A DNA stretch of 64,000 nt from Polymyxa betae (lineage: Eukaryota > Endomyxa > Phytomyxea > Plasmodiophorida > Plasmodiophoridae), in the NCBI GenBank assembly GCA_003693705.1, contig RBZT01000328.1, forward strand, positions 36,510 through 100,509, in the 5' to 3' direction. Below the pieces are notes generated by a model. It had not been told where the DNA came from and did not search any database. It was given only the letters and a program-made list of their open reading frames with translations. Shown piece by piece: positions 36,120 through 46,589 of the stretch (positions are counted from its first letter, which is position 1; every line of letters begins with the position of its first letter). Both the position numbers and the translations under genes were made by a program.

Positions 36120-38128
36120 ATGTTTATGCGTGACTGCGTGTCTGTAATGACATCCTCATATATTGGCATTATCGTTATAGGTTTGCTATCATCTGTAGCG
36201 GCTCTCACCGAAATCAACTTCGAGATCAAACATATTCCAAGCAGCTGGAAGTCCGGGTTCGCGCTCGAAGTAGTACTGGAAGGACGATGCGAAACCAGGT
36301 TGTCGAGCAAGGGTTCGGGTCGCCATGGACCGGAGCCGCTCTGGTCGCACGTCTACTCGAGCAGTTCGATTAGTAAATCGAAAGATGCACTATCTGGGAA
36401 ATTTTCCATTGAAGAGTGCGATTTCACGTCGTATATTCGTGTTGAGATTCTGCGAAATCGTGGTTCACTCTTGTGCCATCGAGAAGAGGTTTTTGCAACA
36501 TCGCGGATTCTAACGTCGCGTTTGTTGAAGCCGGATACGTTTTACTTTGAAAGCGCCGATAATGCCATTATTCACGGGAAGAAATCCATTCCTACCCAGA
36601 TATCGATGTGCCCTGGCTCAAGCTCAATCCCCATCCTTGATGAACCCGATTCCAAAAGACTGCTGTTCATGACTCGAGGAACCCGAGGTGACGTCCAGCC
36701 GTTTGTTGCATCTGCAAGGGAACTGGCTGAACGATACGGCTTTCATGTCACCATTTGTACGGAATCCACCTTCCAGAACTTCATCGAAGGCAACAGTCGT
36801 GTTCGGCGAGGAAGTATCGAGTTTGTACCGTCGGGAGGCAATACAGCCGAGCGCATCAAGGGGACGGCAGCTTCAATATTCATTGATGCCAATTGCGCAG
36901 CTGTTCAAGCCTTTATGATGTCTCGTGCTGAAATCGAATTCTTCGAATCAGAGCCCGTTTTCTATGAGACTGCACGACGCCTCCGTCCTCGTGCTATTGT
37001 TTATGGGTTTATTTTAACATCTTTGGCGACTGTCGTCTCTGAATCTCTTCGTATCCCTATTGTTGGGTTCATTCTTCAGCCTACAATTTTGCCTTCCAGA
37101 GATCATGATCCAGTCATTCCAATCCCTGATTATCATGATGAGGCTTGTAGCAAAGAGCTCATCGCTAGTCTGCGCGCGCTCTCGAAAGGGATTTTCAGCA
37201 TTCGACGACGACGAGGTTTGTGTCCACTGAACAAGCTCTATGATCCTTGGGACTATTTGATGAGACAAAGATCGCCCATGGTGGTTCCCATTCCCACCAT
37301 GGCCTTCGGTAAACGTCCAAGTGATTGGCCTGATGCGATCATGATGACCGATTTTATCTATCTCAATGATGCCCATCATGCTGAATTGTCTCCCGAACTG
37401 GAAGCATTCTTATCCATTGGTGGTGACCGCCCCGTCTTGGCAATCGCCTTCTCCAGCATGCCTGTCAGCAAATCCACAATGAATGATCTGATTCTCTCGA
37501 TCGCATCCAAAAGTTCCACCCAGCCACGAATCATCCTAGTTGGAAAATCGCCCTCTCTGGAGGCTTCATCAAAATCGGTGGAAGAGAAGCTGGAATCGCT
37601 CAGACAGTCGAATCAGTTAATTGAAGTCAGCAGTGCACCGTTTAATCTTCTCTTCCAAGAATCTCTGCTGCTGTCATTCATGGTGGTTTAGGAACAACAG
37701 CAGAAGCAATCAAGGCTGGGTTACCTGTGATTGTTACTGGTACATTACTGATGGATCAGCGATTCTGGGGCGAACGAATCCGTGTCTTAGGGATGGGACC
37801 TTCCATGATATCCATCAGCAAGTTTCTGGAGTCAGCTCCCTCTGTAATCGATGCTCTCTTCGAGCCAGAGGCGTTCGCATCCTACAAACTCAATGCTGAA
37901 CAGTTATCATTGAGTCTGAGGGAGCAGAACTCAGGGGATGCATCGGACGCTCTGGCTTCTGCTATCGTCTCGGCACTTCCTGTCGATTTCGTCAATGTTA
38001 AATTCCAGTTAGTCGGGATGCTCGAAGCGACTACGTTTGTGCTTCGAGCCATTGCAGGCTTATCTTTATCTGCCCTGAACCATGCTTTTCGTGGTTTATC
38101 TGACTCGGTTTTATTCAGATTGCACTAA
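36120..38128 (+). pseudogene. Sterol-glucosyltransferase-like (GT1) gene with apparent frameshift
   Basis: UDP-glucose:sterol glucosyltransferases add glucose to membrane sterols. The first open stretch (36120-37655) begins with a hydrophobic N-terminus, then LFMTRGTRGDVQPFVASARE and ELAERYGFHVTICTES, the donor-enzyme signature of the UGT80/ATG26 group. The second stretch (37655-38128) has AAVIHGGLGTTAEAIKAGLP and LLMDQRFWGERI, the conserved UDP-sugar motif. The frames meet inside the conserved FNLLFPR motif: LLF ends at 37655 and PRISAAV begins at 37655, so one base, probably a C, is missing. A 47-nt GTTAAT...CCAAG intron would also restore the frame but would delete the conserved motif. This is a disrupted gene, a polymorphism or a sequencing error. 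All other motifs look intact. Confidence 0.75.
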
Positions 38129-38309
38129 GATCACGTGATTGCTCCCTGCTCATTGTACATTTGTTTAGTTTTGTCAATACATTCCAAATTGTACTACTAT
38201 CTCGCGTATTCCCACCACTGTTTCAGCTTTCAAGTTCAGCATAGGCTCGAGCTACTTCTAAAACGCCATCGAGAAATTTTACAGAATGTCCTGTATTTGT
38301 GAAAGAGTT

Positions 38310-38991
38310 CTATCTTTCGATTTCGGGATTGACATGATCGAGTTTTGGGGCCTCAAAATTCGTATACAAGTCATACTGATAGACTAAATTTGGGATACAG
38401 GGCTGATAACGAACTCTTCTAGCACTGAATAACTCGAAGATGAGGTCCTTATTCTCAGCAGTCGTGGTCAGAACCACTTTTCCCTGACCATATGTTAGCT
38501 CCGATTCGTAGTCGTACCTGAAACCAACCTTGTCAGGGTTCAACAGGAATGAAGCAGATTGAGCATAGAGCCTCCAAACATCTTCGCTGATGAATGGGGG
38601 ATCAATAGCGACGCAGTCGAAATGGCCTTTAAACCTCGGATCGATATCTAAAGGCGATCGAAAGTCGTAGAATTGGCAGTGTTCGTTTCTTCTCAGCGCC
38701 ATGTCGCAGTCGAACAAAGCGCATCTGGATTGGAATTCGGCGTCGTCTAAAGAGAAGTACAATGATGGCGTGCTGAGAAAAGCGCAGGAACTGATTTCTG
38801 AGGTCTGCAGAAAGTCTACTAAAGTTCGGATTGTGTCTGATGAATACCTAAGCAGCCATTAAGCGTAATATTGATAGATGAAGTGATTGCTTCGACCAGT
38901 ATTGATTAAAGTCTGGGTTTTCGCGAACCTTGGCAACGAATTCGTCGCCCTTGAATGGGCAGTCCCTGCTCGTTGCATCTTCTCCGATCAT
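38310..38991 (-). CDS. EEF1AKMT1: EEF1A lysine methyltransferase 1 (EEF1AKMT1/Efm5, formerly N6AMT2)
   Basis: The enzyme methylates Lys79 of elongation factor eEF1A (human numbering). From ATG 38991 the first exon ends NPDFNQYW, joined across an intron (donor GTCGAA, acceptor GCTTAG) to YSSDTIRTLVDFL. That junction gives the QFWYS-like motif of the family. The second exon has SCAFLSTPSLYFSL, CALFDCD, CQFYDFRSPLD, then FDCVAIDPPFISED, where DPPF is the catalytic N-methyltransferase motif IV. It ends NPEIER at 38310. Total length is about 210 residues, as expected. Convergent with the glucosyltransferase gene, with about 180 bases between. Confidence 0.88.
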
Positions 38992-39895
38992 TGAACGAGC
39001 AGGAGAGACAGAATGAAACTGTGACTGTATCGCTATCCATTATTCAGGCCAGGAGACGTTTCGCTGTGATAAAGATGGCTGGATGCACCAGTGATCGTAA
39101 TTGGTCTCGTTAAGACCCGATGGCAATTCATTAGGGCTGTTCTGGGTCCTGAAGGTTCAGGGTGAACAGAGATTTTTTGAAGTACGACCTCATACTTGTA
39201 TGAGACGTGGAAATCAGGATCCAGGGTCTTAAGGATCCCGGGTCTTAACTTACCCTTTCAAATGTGGCTTCAGGACTTATTCTTGAATATAAGAATAGAA
39301 TTGCCATAAACTGAGCATGTTTTTCACAACAATGAGACATTCGCAGATTGCAATGCATTCACATCCATTCTGGATAATCCTCAGCAGAAGCTGATTGCAT
39401 TAATTACCCTTTTGCTACGCCGTTCCTTAAAATATTTCAGCATGAACTGCTGAACAAGTCCACGAATGTGTCATTGACGATATGATGAAGCATATCGGCC
39501 ATGAACCGAGCTTGAAATGCCAGATTATGAACGCTAACCAGATGGCTGCAATTACAAGACTGTAATCACGACATGTCGGGCTGAGACAATCATCGTTTGA
39601 TTGTAGTGAAGTCTGTGGCAAAACCCGGACGCCATGGCATGCAATTACAAGATAATGGGTAGTCTCATCTCTGGCACTTATCTTATGTAACGTAATGAGA
39701 TTTGGGCTGAACGCATTTATGTTGCAGGATTATGTTGGGTGAGATAGGTTATTGATTACCACAAGCTTGTAGTCGATCAGGAACACGCGTCGTTCAGTAT
39801 TCGAACAGCTGCATTATCGATCATTCGTCAAAATAAGTCCCTGCCGGACTGGTCATGGGCCAGACCTGGCCCAGGATCTCATCTTTCAGTAACAC
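38992..39895. other. Intergenic region of about 900 bases, divergent genes
   Basis: The region lies between the divergent methyltransferase and SDR genes. The only sizeable frame (39427-39621, minus) is 64 codons with one hydrophobic stretch and no other support. Two partial copies of GATCC(A/C)(G/G)GGTCTTAA lie near 39218-39250. A gene in this stretch cannot be excluded but I see none. Confidence 0.4.
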
Positions 39896-41125
39896 ATGGA
39901 TTGGTATGCTGCATCATTGTGTGTTGGTCTCTTGTTTGGGATCCTAAATTACCATTATGTAATAGTATTTCTCATGCTTGCGGTCGTTTATTACATCAAA
40001 AGGCGTCGACGAAAGTTTAATGACATAAAAAATGCATTGAGAGGAAAAACCGTTGTTGTCAATGGCGTCCAATCTGGAATCGGGCACTATATTGCTTTAG
40101 AATGTGGAGCTCGTGGTGCTATTGGTAAGCAATAAGGATATTCGAAACAAAATTATTATCTCAATGGAGCAGTCATTGTTGTAGACTGCAGTGAATCAGT
40201 TGCTGCTTCATGTGCAAACATAATTGATGCAAGGAATGGACGTGCGTTTTACTTCAGCTGTGACACGAGCAATGAGGAGGCTGTCAACCAGGGTCTAATG
40301 GTTCCTTTGCGGAAACTGCAACAAGACAAGCATATCGGTTTCACACGTCATGGTTACAATCACCATCATCTAACTAATTTTTCGTTTTAGGTCTTGTCGA
40401 GGCTCTCATAGATGTCAATGTTCGACCTCCATGCGATGCCAAAGTCGCTCCACCGGTTAATTTGGTACCGACTGAGGCCATTAAGAAGGAATTTGAAGTT
40501 GCTGCCATTGGTCACTTTATAATGCTTCGTGCTTTTATAAAGGATGTATAACGAAAAACATTCTGCCTGAGAGCTTAATTGACATATGCCCAGATGATCG
40601 AGTCAAACAGAGGGACCATAGCTATTGTGTCCTCCAGCGCTGCTCTTACAGGTTCGACGATTCTGTCTCTTTCGTTCTTTAAAGGTCATTGTGGTTTAGG
40701 CGTCGCAAATCAAGTTCATTTTTGTGCGAATCAATTCGCTGCTAGAGGTCTAATGGAAGCGTTGCGCGTCGAGCTTTGCGAATATGGCTTAACTGGGATC
40801 AACGCATTCTGGGGGTGTGTTCATCTAAAATACATAGATCCTGTTGATATCAGGTACAGGAAATGCTTCTAACAACTGTTATTTATACTGTATATACAGT
40901 ACCGATGTCTCAACAAAGCTAGTGTGTCCGGCAACAGACCTGCAGGCAGCAGCTCACGATTTCGTCGAAGGGATTTGCGACCAAAAATCGATTCTGTTTT
41001 GCCCGAGATATCTCGGATACATTTCAATATTACAAAGCGTTCTGAGTCCGACAATGTTTCATTGGGTCTGTTCGATTCTGAAGCTGTCTGGTGGTCACAA
41101 TTACCTCACTACGCTGTCTGTGTAG
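39896..41125 (+). CDS. Short-chain dehydrogenase/reductase lacking catalytic Tyr and Lys
   Basis: An N-terminal membrane anchor (about residues 5-35, LCVGLLFGILNYHYVIVFLM) is followed by GKTVVVNGVQSGIGHYIALE, the TGxxxGIG dinucleotide motif with Asn for Thr. AVIVVDCSES gives the acidic residue that prefers NAD (about 40170). A later exon has IAIVSSSAALTG, which keeps the catalytic Ser. After an intron (donor GTTCGA, acceptor GGTTTAG, to about 40700) the next exon reads VANQVHFCANQFAARGLMEA. The Y-x-x-x-K motif should lie there, but Phe and Gln occupy its positions. Membrane-anchored SDR16C enzymes or ketosphinganine reductase are the closest groups I can name. The protein is probably inactive as an oxidoreductase. 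The C-terminal exons to 41125 are less sure. Confidence 0.75.
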
Positions 41126-41548
41126 CAGCCTGACTCTAAGAGCGAGTGTTTATAGCAACGTCTTATTCCATTGATCGAAAGAATAAATATCACGAACGCC
41201 ATTTCTGTATTGCTTGTGGCTCTAATTCTCTCATCTAAAAACCATTCTGTCGTTATCTATCAAGTACAACGTTACATACAGGCACCGCATACATAGAGAT
41301 GTATCGTTACATACAGGCACCGCATACCAAAGAGCTGTATCGTTACATACAGGCACCGCATAGCAAAGAGCTGTATCGTTACATACAGGTACCGCATATC
41401 GTTACATACAGGCACCGCATACCATAGAGCTGTATCGTTAACTGATGGCGGCGCAACCCTGAACAGCTGTGCTTGGGGAATTGGGGAAGGCTGTTGAGTG
41501 TTGAGTGTTGACATATTCAATAACTTACTTTATCAGGCAACTTTGATC
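41126..41548. other. Intergenic region containing a minisatellite
   Basis: About 420 bases between the SDR gene and the peroxidase gene, both on the plus strand. Apart from the tandem repeat listed separately I see no gene. It should contain the peroxidase promoter. Confidence 0.4.
41270..41440 (+). repeat. Minisatellite, 35-36 bp unit, five copies
   Basis: The core GTTACATACAGGCACCGCAT begins at 41271, 41306, 41342, 41378 and 41401. The spacing is 35, 36, 36 and 23 bases; the fourth unit is truncated and carries one change (GGTACC). The units are joined by (C/T)A(T/A)AGAG(A/C)TGTATC. The repeat sits about 110 bases before the start codon of the peroxidase gene. Confidence 0.95.
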
Positions 41549-42966
41549 ATGAATCATTCCCGCCGATTTTACAGCTCTCTCTCAAGGCGCTGTGTCGCAT
41601 TAACCGGCCCAGGTTTGACTCAAATTGCAGTAACTTTCCTGCTAATCACTGGTTGTTTGATAGGACAGGTGCCAAGCAGTGGTAGATTTCTAACTATTGC
41701 TGCTTCCAATACGCAATGGAACCGCTCCAGCCGCTGGGGATTCGGCGCTGGAGTTGTAACTGGATCAGCCGTCATTGCGTTGTCGTCTTCCATCGCTTTG
41801 TGTGAGAAAGACGAAACCGTGCAAGTCCCAGTTGATTATGCTCAAATTCGGAAAGACATTGTATGCGGTTGAGTCCTGTTCTAAGTCGCATTCAGTATTG
41901 TTGTAGGCAGACATTCTGGATAACGACAGCCATGATGATGGCTCTTACGGTCCTATCGTTGTTCGCTTAGCCTGGCATGCGGCCGGATCTTTCGACAAAA
42001 CAAAAGGCACAGTGTGCCCAGGAGGGTAAACATCTCAGTACCTTGAATGTCACGAGGTTGACAACCGAGACAGATCTAACGGTGCTACGATGCGCTTCAA
42101 GCCAGAATGTGACTTCGGAGCCAACGCTGGGCTTGGGATTGCTCGTCAGGTTTTAGAGCCAATTAAGGCTAAGCATCCTGGTAATTTGTAATATATGGGT
42201 TTGTGTCAGGCATTCAACTTTACCAGGTATTTCTTATGCCGATCTGTGGACTTTGGCAGCTGTCGTTGCGATTGAGCATATGGGAGGACCAACTATTTCT
42301 TGGCGTCCGGGTAAAATCAATCAACTTATCGTCTTTATTTCGACTGATGTAATCGAAAATAGGTCGAGTTGATGCTGCAGACGGCTCGGCGTGCCCGCCA
42401 GACGGCCGTCTTCCTGATGCAGCGAAGGGAAATGACGGTACCCGTGAGATTTTTTACCGAATGGGATTCAACGATAAAGAGATTGTTGCTCTAATCGGTG
42501 CACACGGTATGTTGATCTGGCGATAGGGCCTTACTGTTTTCTAAACTTGATTATAGCTCTAGGTCGATGCCACAAAAATGCTTCCGGATATACCGGAAGG
42601 TGGACAAATGCTCCAACCACTTTCAGCAATGAATTCTTCCGTCTGCTTTTAGAAGAGAAATGGTACTAGTATTTTCGTTGGTCGATTTTATTGGATTAAT
42701 TGGAGTGTTAGGACTGAAAAGCAATGGAGTGGACCTAAACAGTACGAGGACAAGACTGGAACTTTGATGATGCTTCCAGCAGACCTCGCTTTAGTTGAAG
42801 ACCCCAAATTCAGGAAATACGTCGAAATGTTTGCGAAAGATGAAGCGCTTTTCTTCAAAGAATTCAGCAAGGCCTTCAATAAGCTCATGGAATTGGGGGT
42901 TAATTTCCCTTGTCAAGGATTCTTTGGATGTTTATGGGCTTACGTGTTTGGTTGGATCAAGTGTTA
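41549..42966 (+). CDS. Mitochondrial haem peroxidase (cytochrome c/ascorbate peroxidase type)
   Basis: This class I haem peroxidase removes H2O2 using cytochrome c or ascorbate. The N-terminus is rich in Arg/Ser and has a hydrophobic stretch ([18 protein letters not shown]), consistent with mitochondrial targeting. The distal site is [12 protein letters not shown] with Arg, Trp and His. The exon with [20 protein letters not shown] follows, then [19 protein letters not shown]. The proximal motif LIGAHALGRCHK is completed across an intron near 42509-42555. [14 protein letters not shown] carries the Trp that yeast cytochrome c peroxidase uses as a radical site, and LPADLAL carries its Asp partner. 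About six short introns are present. The last exon is uncertain; a stop lies at 42966. Confidence 0.88.
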
Positions 42967-43102
42967 ATTCTACGATAACTTTCCCTGGTTAATAAGCATA
43001 AACTGCTGCATAGATTACATTGTTATTCGACAGTGACACCTTAGACACAAAGCCTATTGAGTGTGTTTATCAGAATCAAGAATAGCATTTCAATTATTTG
43101 AA

Positions 43103-43663
43103 TTATAAGAAGAACGCGATCATCAAGGTAGCACCAATCAAGCTGATAGTGACAGCAGAATAATTAGCGCTAGATGTCGCTGGCTGAGAACCTGAGTCCG
43201 TTGCAGAGCCAGATGCAGGCGAAGCCTTCTCTACATTCAGGACTCCGGCCGTCGTCGGTGCTGGCGTGCTGACGACCGTAGTGGGGGCGAACGTCAAGGG
43301 ATTGTTTCCGTTGAAAGGCACAGGAACATTACGAATACCACAATAACCCATAGTTTCAGGATCTTGGCTGCAAAAGTATTCTCCTGGCTGACCTGGATGT
43401 TGACAATCGGAATCTCTTATGCATGCGGTCCTGTTATCGCCATCATAGAAGATGCCTTTTTTTTCTTGGGCGCAAGCATCAGCACGAGTGAAGAAGTCAG
43501 AGCAAAATCCATAATGAGAGCAGCACTCGGGCAATTCAGATGGCGGGCATTCCGCCCATCCATGGTATGGACCACAGCGTAATCCTTCTATTTCCTGGCC
43601 CTTTGCCTGATCGATTGCAATTGGGACCAGTATTGCTAGAGCTACTGCTTGAAACAAAGTCAT
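43103..43663 (-). CDS. GPI-anchored hevein-like (CBM18-type) cell-surface protein
   Basis: The 186-residue protein starts with a signal peptide (FQAVALAILVPIAIDQA). A Cys-rich module follows, RCGPYHGWAECP then CCSHYGFCSD, the hevein-type chitin-binding signature CCS-x-YGFC. A second Cys-rich stretch has C-x-R-D-SDC and GYCG. A Ser/Thr/Pro-rich stalk leads to a C-terminal hydrophobic tail (ISLIGATLMIAFFL) with small residues before it, which looks like a GPI-anchor signal. I infer a wall- or surface-bound chitin- or GlcNAc-binding protein. The gene is intronless. The cysteine spacing is not fully canonical, so chitin binding is likely but unproven. Confidence 0.75.
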   Translation of the reverse strand: MTLFQAVALAILVPIAIDQAKGQEIEGLRCGPYHGWAECPPSELPECCSHYGFCSDFFTRADACAQEKKGIFYDGDNRTACIRDSDCQHPGQPGEYFCSQDPETMGYCGIRNVPVPFNGNNPLTFAPTTVVSTPAPTTAGVLNVEKASPASGSATDSGSQPATSSANYSAVTISLIGATLMIAFFL

Positions 43664-44733
43664 TTTGGAGAGTGAAACCTATGGCCTCTTGCCTTGTACT
43701 TTAATCTGGGACAATGAGGCACGCGCCGTTCGGTTGCCTTATTGGGCCACTCAAAAGAATTACCGATTTAAACATGTCTGATTAAGGTAGAAGGAACCCT
43801 AACGGCTAACTGCAGTAATTTGTAAGTCCAGCCTATGCACACTAACTGTCTATTTGATCATAAATCGGCGGCGAGCTGTTGGCAATCGTAGAAAGGTAAA
43901 CCAGAATAGTTTATTGCGATTTGACTCATAACAACAGCAGAGAACGATAAAGATGAACCAATCCCGTTAATTAGTCACCGACAGCGTTTCAAGCGATGGT
44001 CTGTCATCGAAGATACTTCAAGTACCTCACATGAGTTGTTGGCAGACATAAATAAATATTGTTGGAACTTTGCTGTTCTATGCGGAAGCAATCCCGCCCA
44101 CCTGTCTACGACCTTTCTAAGTAAATCCTGCATTTCCCTGTCTAGTGTCTACTACCAGAATTACTAAGGCTTGCAAGTTTGTTTTGCAACCAGGTCACAA
44201 ACGCAACGAAAACTCGTAGTGTACACAATTTGGGTAAGCATTGGACCGATTCAAACCTCAGCCAATGTCCTACTATGTTGTTTTGGTAAGTCGGGTATCG
44301 CAGTGTGAAAATATCCTCGACTTGAAATGTGATTGACTTGAATGGGATAAAATAAGCAAAGAGTGACGTGAAATAAACTGAGGGGATGTGAAATTAACCC
44401 TGGCCAGTAAATGTTGTTTTTGGACATTCACCAATGCAACGCTTTCTAATAACGCATTTTAGCACAATGCAGTGGGCAAACTCCAGGTCTAATTGCAGTC
44501 GCCGAAATTCCCATTTGGAACGCATTTGAATTGATTATTTGATCCGCATTAAGGCTCGGCTGCCGGATAGAGATCCAAAGTGCAAGCATTGGTCAATTAA
44601 TAAAGCAGGCGCTGATATGTGGATATCGAACAAATGAATAGGATGTGATGAATTCGTTGGTGTTGGGCGGATCCGTTAATTCACTAATTTAGGGAAGGAC
44701 GCCGTTCTCCCATCTTAATATAAATCTGCAATT
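43664..44733. other. Intergenic region of about 1.07 kb, divergent genes
   Basis: The region lies between the divergent hevein-like gene and RtcB. No open frame of more than 60 codons, no repeat and no RNA gene was seen on either strand. It is one of the larger gene-free stretches here and should hold two promoters. Confidence 0.45.
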
Positions 44734-46307
44734 ATGGTTCGTCGCGAGTGGGAACAAGAGGTTGATTATTTAACATTAGGCCAAGGCACAGATGGCGTTG
44801 TGAATTACATTAAGAAAGGATTCGTGCCTAATATGCGAGTCCCTGGTATTTTCTACGCCAATGATGCCATCCGTCCCATGTTATTAGATGAATTACGAAG
44901 TCAATCCGGTCCTGGATCAGGACGAGGTGGGTTTCTGCCTGCTTTAAGGCAAATCGCCAATGTGGCTTCACTACCTGGGATCCAGAAATACTCCATCGGT
45001 TTACCTGATTGCCATGCTGGTTACGGATTCGCAATTGGCAATGTTGCTGCCATGGACATGGAAGATCCAGAAGCTGTTGTATCACCGGGTGGTGTTGGGT
45101 TTGATATATGCTGTGGAGTTAGACTAATCAGGACCAATCTGAGCGCTGATGATATAGCTCCTTATGTCCAGCAACTCACTAACAAGCTGTACGAACTGAT
45201 TCCGGTTGGAGTCGGCAGACGAATTGGAGTTCCTATTGAAATGTCAGATTTGAACGAGATCTTGAAGAATGGAATGGCTTGGGCTGTAAAGCACGGTTAC
45301 GCCACCCAACATGATCGAGAACATATCGAAGAACATGGGTGTGTTCCTGGTGCTGACCCAGATAATGTATCCGGTCGAGCCAAAGAAAGAGGTCTTTATC
45401 AATTAGGCACATTAGGGGCAGGAAACCATTACTGTGAAGTTCAGAAAGTGCAGAAAATTTATGATGTCGAGGCTTGTCACGCTATGGGAATCAATGATGT
45501 TGATCAGATCTGTATTATGATTCACAGCGGATCACGAGGATTAGGGCATCAAGTCTGTACTGATTATATTCAGTCTATGAGACCGTTCAGAACGAAATAT
45601 AACCTCAACGATCAGCAGCTAACATGTGCACCAATCAAATCCAGTCAAGGAGAAAAGTATCTGGTCAGAAATCGGAAACTTCCTACTCTCAGTAATTGAT
45701 CTTATTTTAGTCGGCATTAGCAGCAGCTAGCAATTTTGCATTCTGCAATCGCTCAGCAATGACGACGATGGTTCGTCGAGCTTTTTACTCAGTCCTCGAC
45801 CGATCCGAGCGCGAGATGGAAATGAGAGTGATATACGATGTCGCTCACAATACAGCCAAAGTAGAAACTCATACGATTGATGGTCGGGATCGACAACTGT
45901 TAGTTCATCGCAAAGGAGCTACACGAGCATTCCCTCCTGGACATCCAAATAATCCCCACGATTATATGAACATCGGCCAGCCTGTTCTTGTTGGCGGTTC
46001 CATGGGTTCTGCATCGTATGTTTTAACAGGTACAGATTATGGAATGGAGACGACATTTGGCAGTACCTGTCATGGAGCTGGCCGTCTCTTAAGTCGACAT
46101 CAGGCTCGCAATGCTATCAAGTCTCGCGATACATTGGCCGGCCTGAAAGCAAAGGGAGTTACGATTAAGGTCGGCAACGCGAAGTTGGTCTCTGAAGAAG
46201 ATGTCGGCTCCTACAAAGACGTCGATGAAGTCGTCAACAGTTGCGAATCGGCGAAAATCTCGAAGCGAGCCGCTCGCTTGGTTCCGGTCGCTGTGATTAA
46301 AGGCTGA
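44734..46307 (+). CDS. RTCB: RNA-splicing ligase RtcB
   Basis: RtcB joins tRNA halves and unconventionally spliced mRNA, linking a 2',3'-cyclic phosphate to a 5'-OH with GTP and Mn2+. Two exons (44734-45663 and 45711-46307) are separated by a 47-nt intron and give about 505 residues, the normal length. Motifs: YSIGLPDCHAGYGFAIGNVA, SPGGVGFDICCGVRL, GTLGAGNHYCEVQ, IHSGSRGLGHQV, GGSMGSASYVL and STCHGAGRLLSR. The last contains the His that carries GMP. The usual DINCGVR reads DICCGVR; the metal-binding Cys is kept and the residue before it changes from Asn to Cys. The protein ends VPVAVIKG, as in animals. Archease, its cofactor, is encoded at 31.4 kb. Confidence 0.95.
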
Positions 46308-46589
46308 ATTCATACCCCATAGTCCACCAATCTATATACCTAACAATACAGAACTCTTACATTTTCCGGAATGAGAGAACGCGAGCTGTGTTCTGATAGA
46401 ACCGACTTCATCGACGACCCAGCACAGGCCACAGAGAGATGACGGATTGCCCCATTTAGCGACTGACATTAGAGCTTATTGATAGTAGTTGTGGCAGTAT
46501 CATAGAGTCTACTAACAGATGCCTTCCTGTACTGTATAGTGTCAAAATGATGTTAACAGATAATGCGGTAACATGATGTCATATATTCA

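Noticed and set aside
39427..39621. 64-codon minus-strand frame with one hydrophobic stretch
   Set aside because: It is short, has no domain, no clear promoter or splice context, and is within what chance would give in 900 bases.
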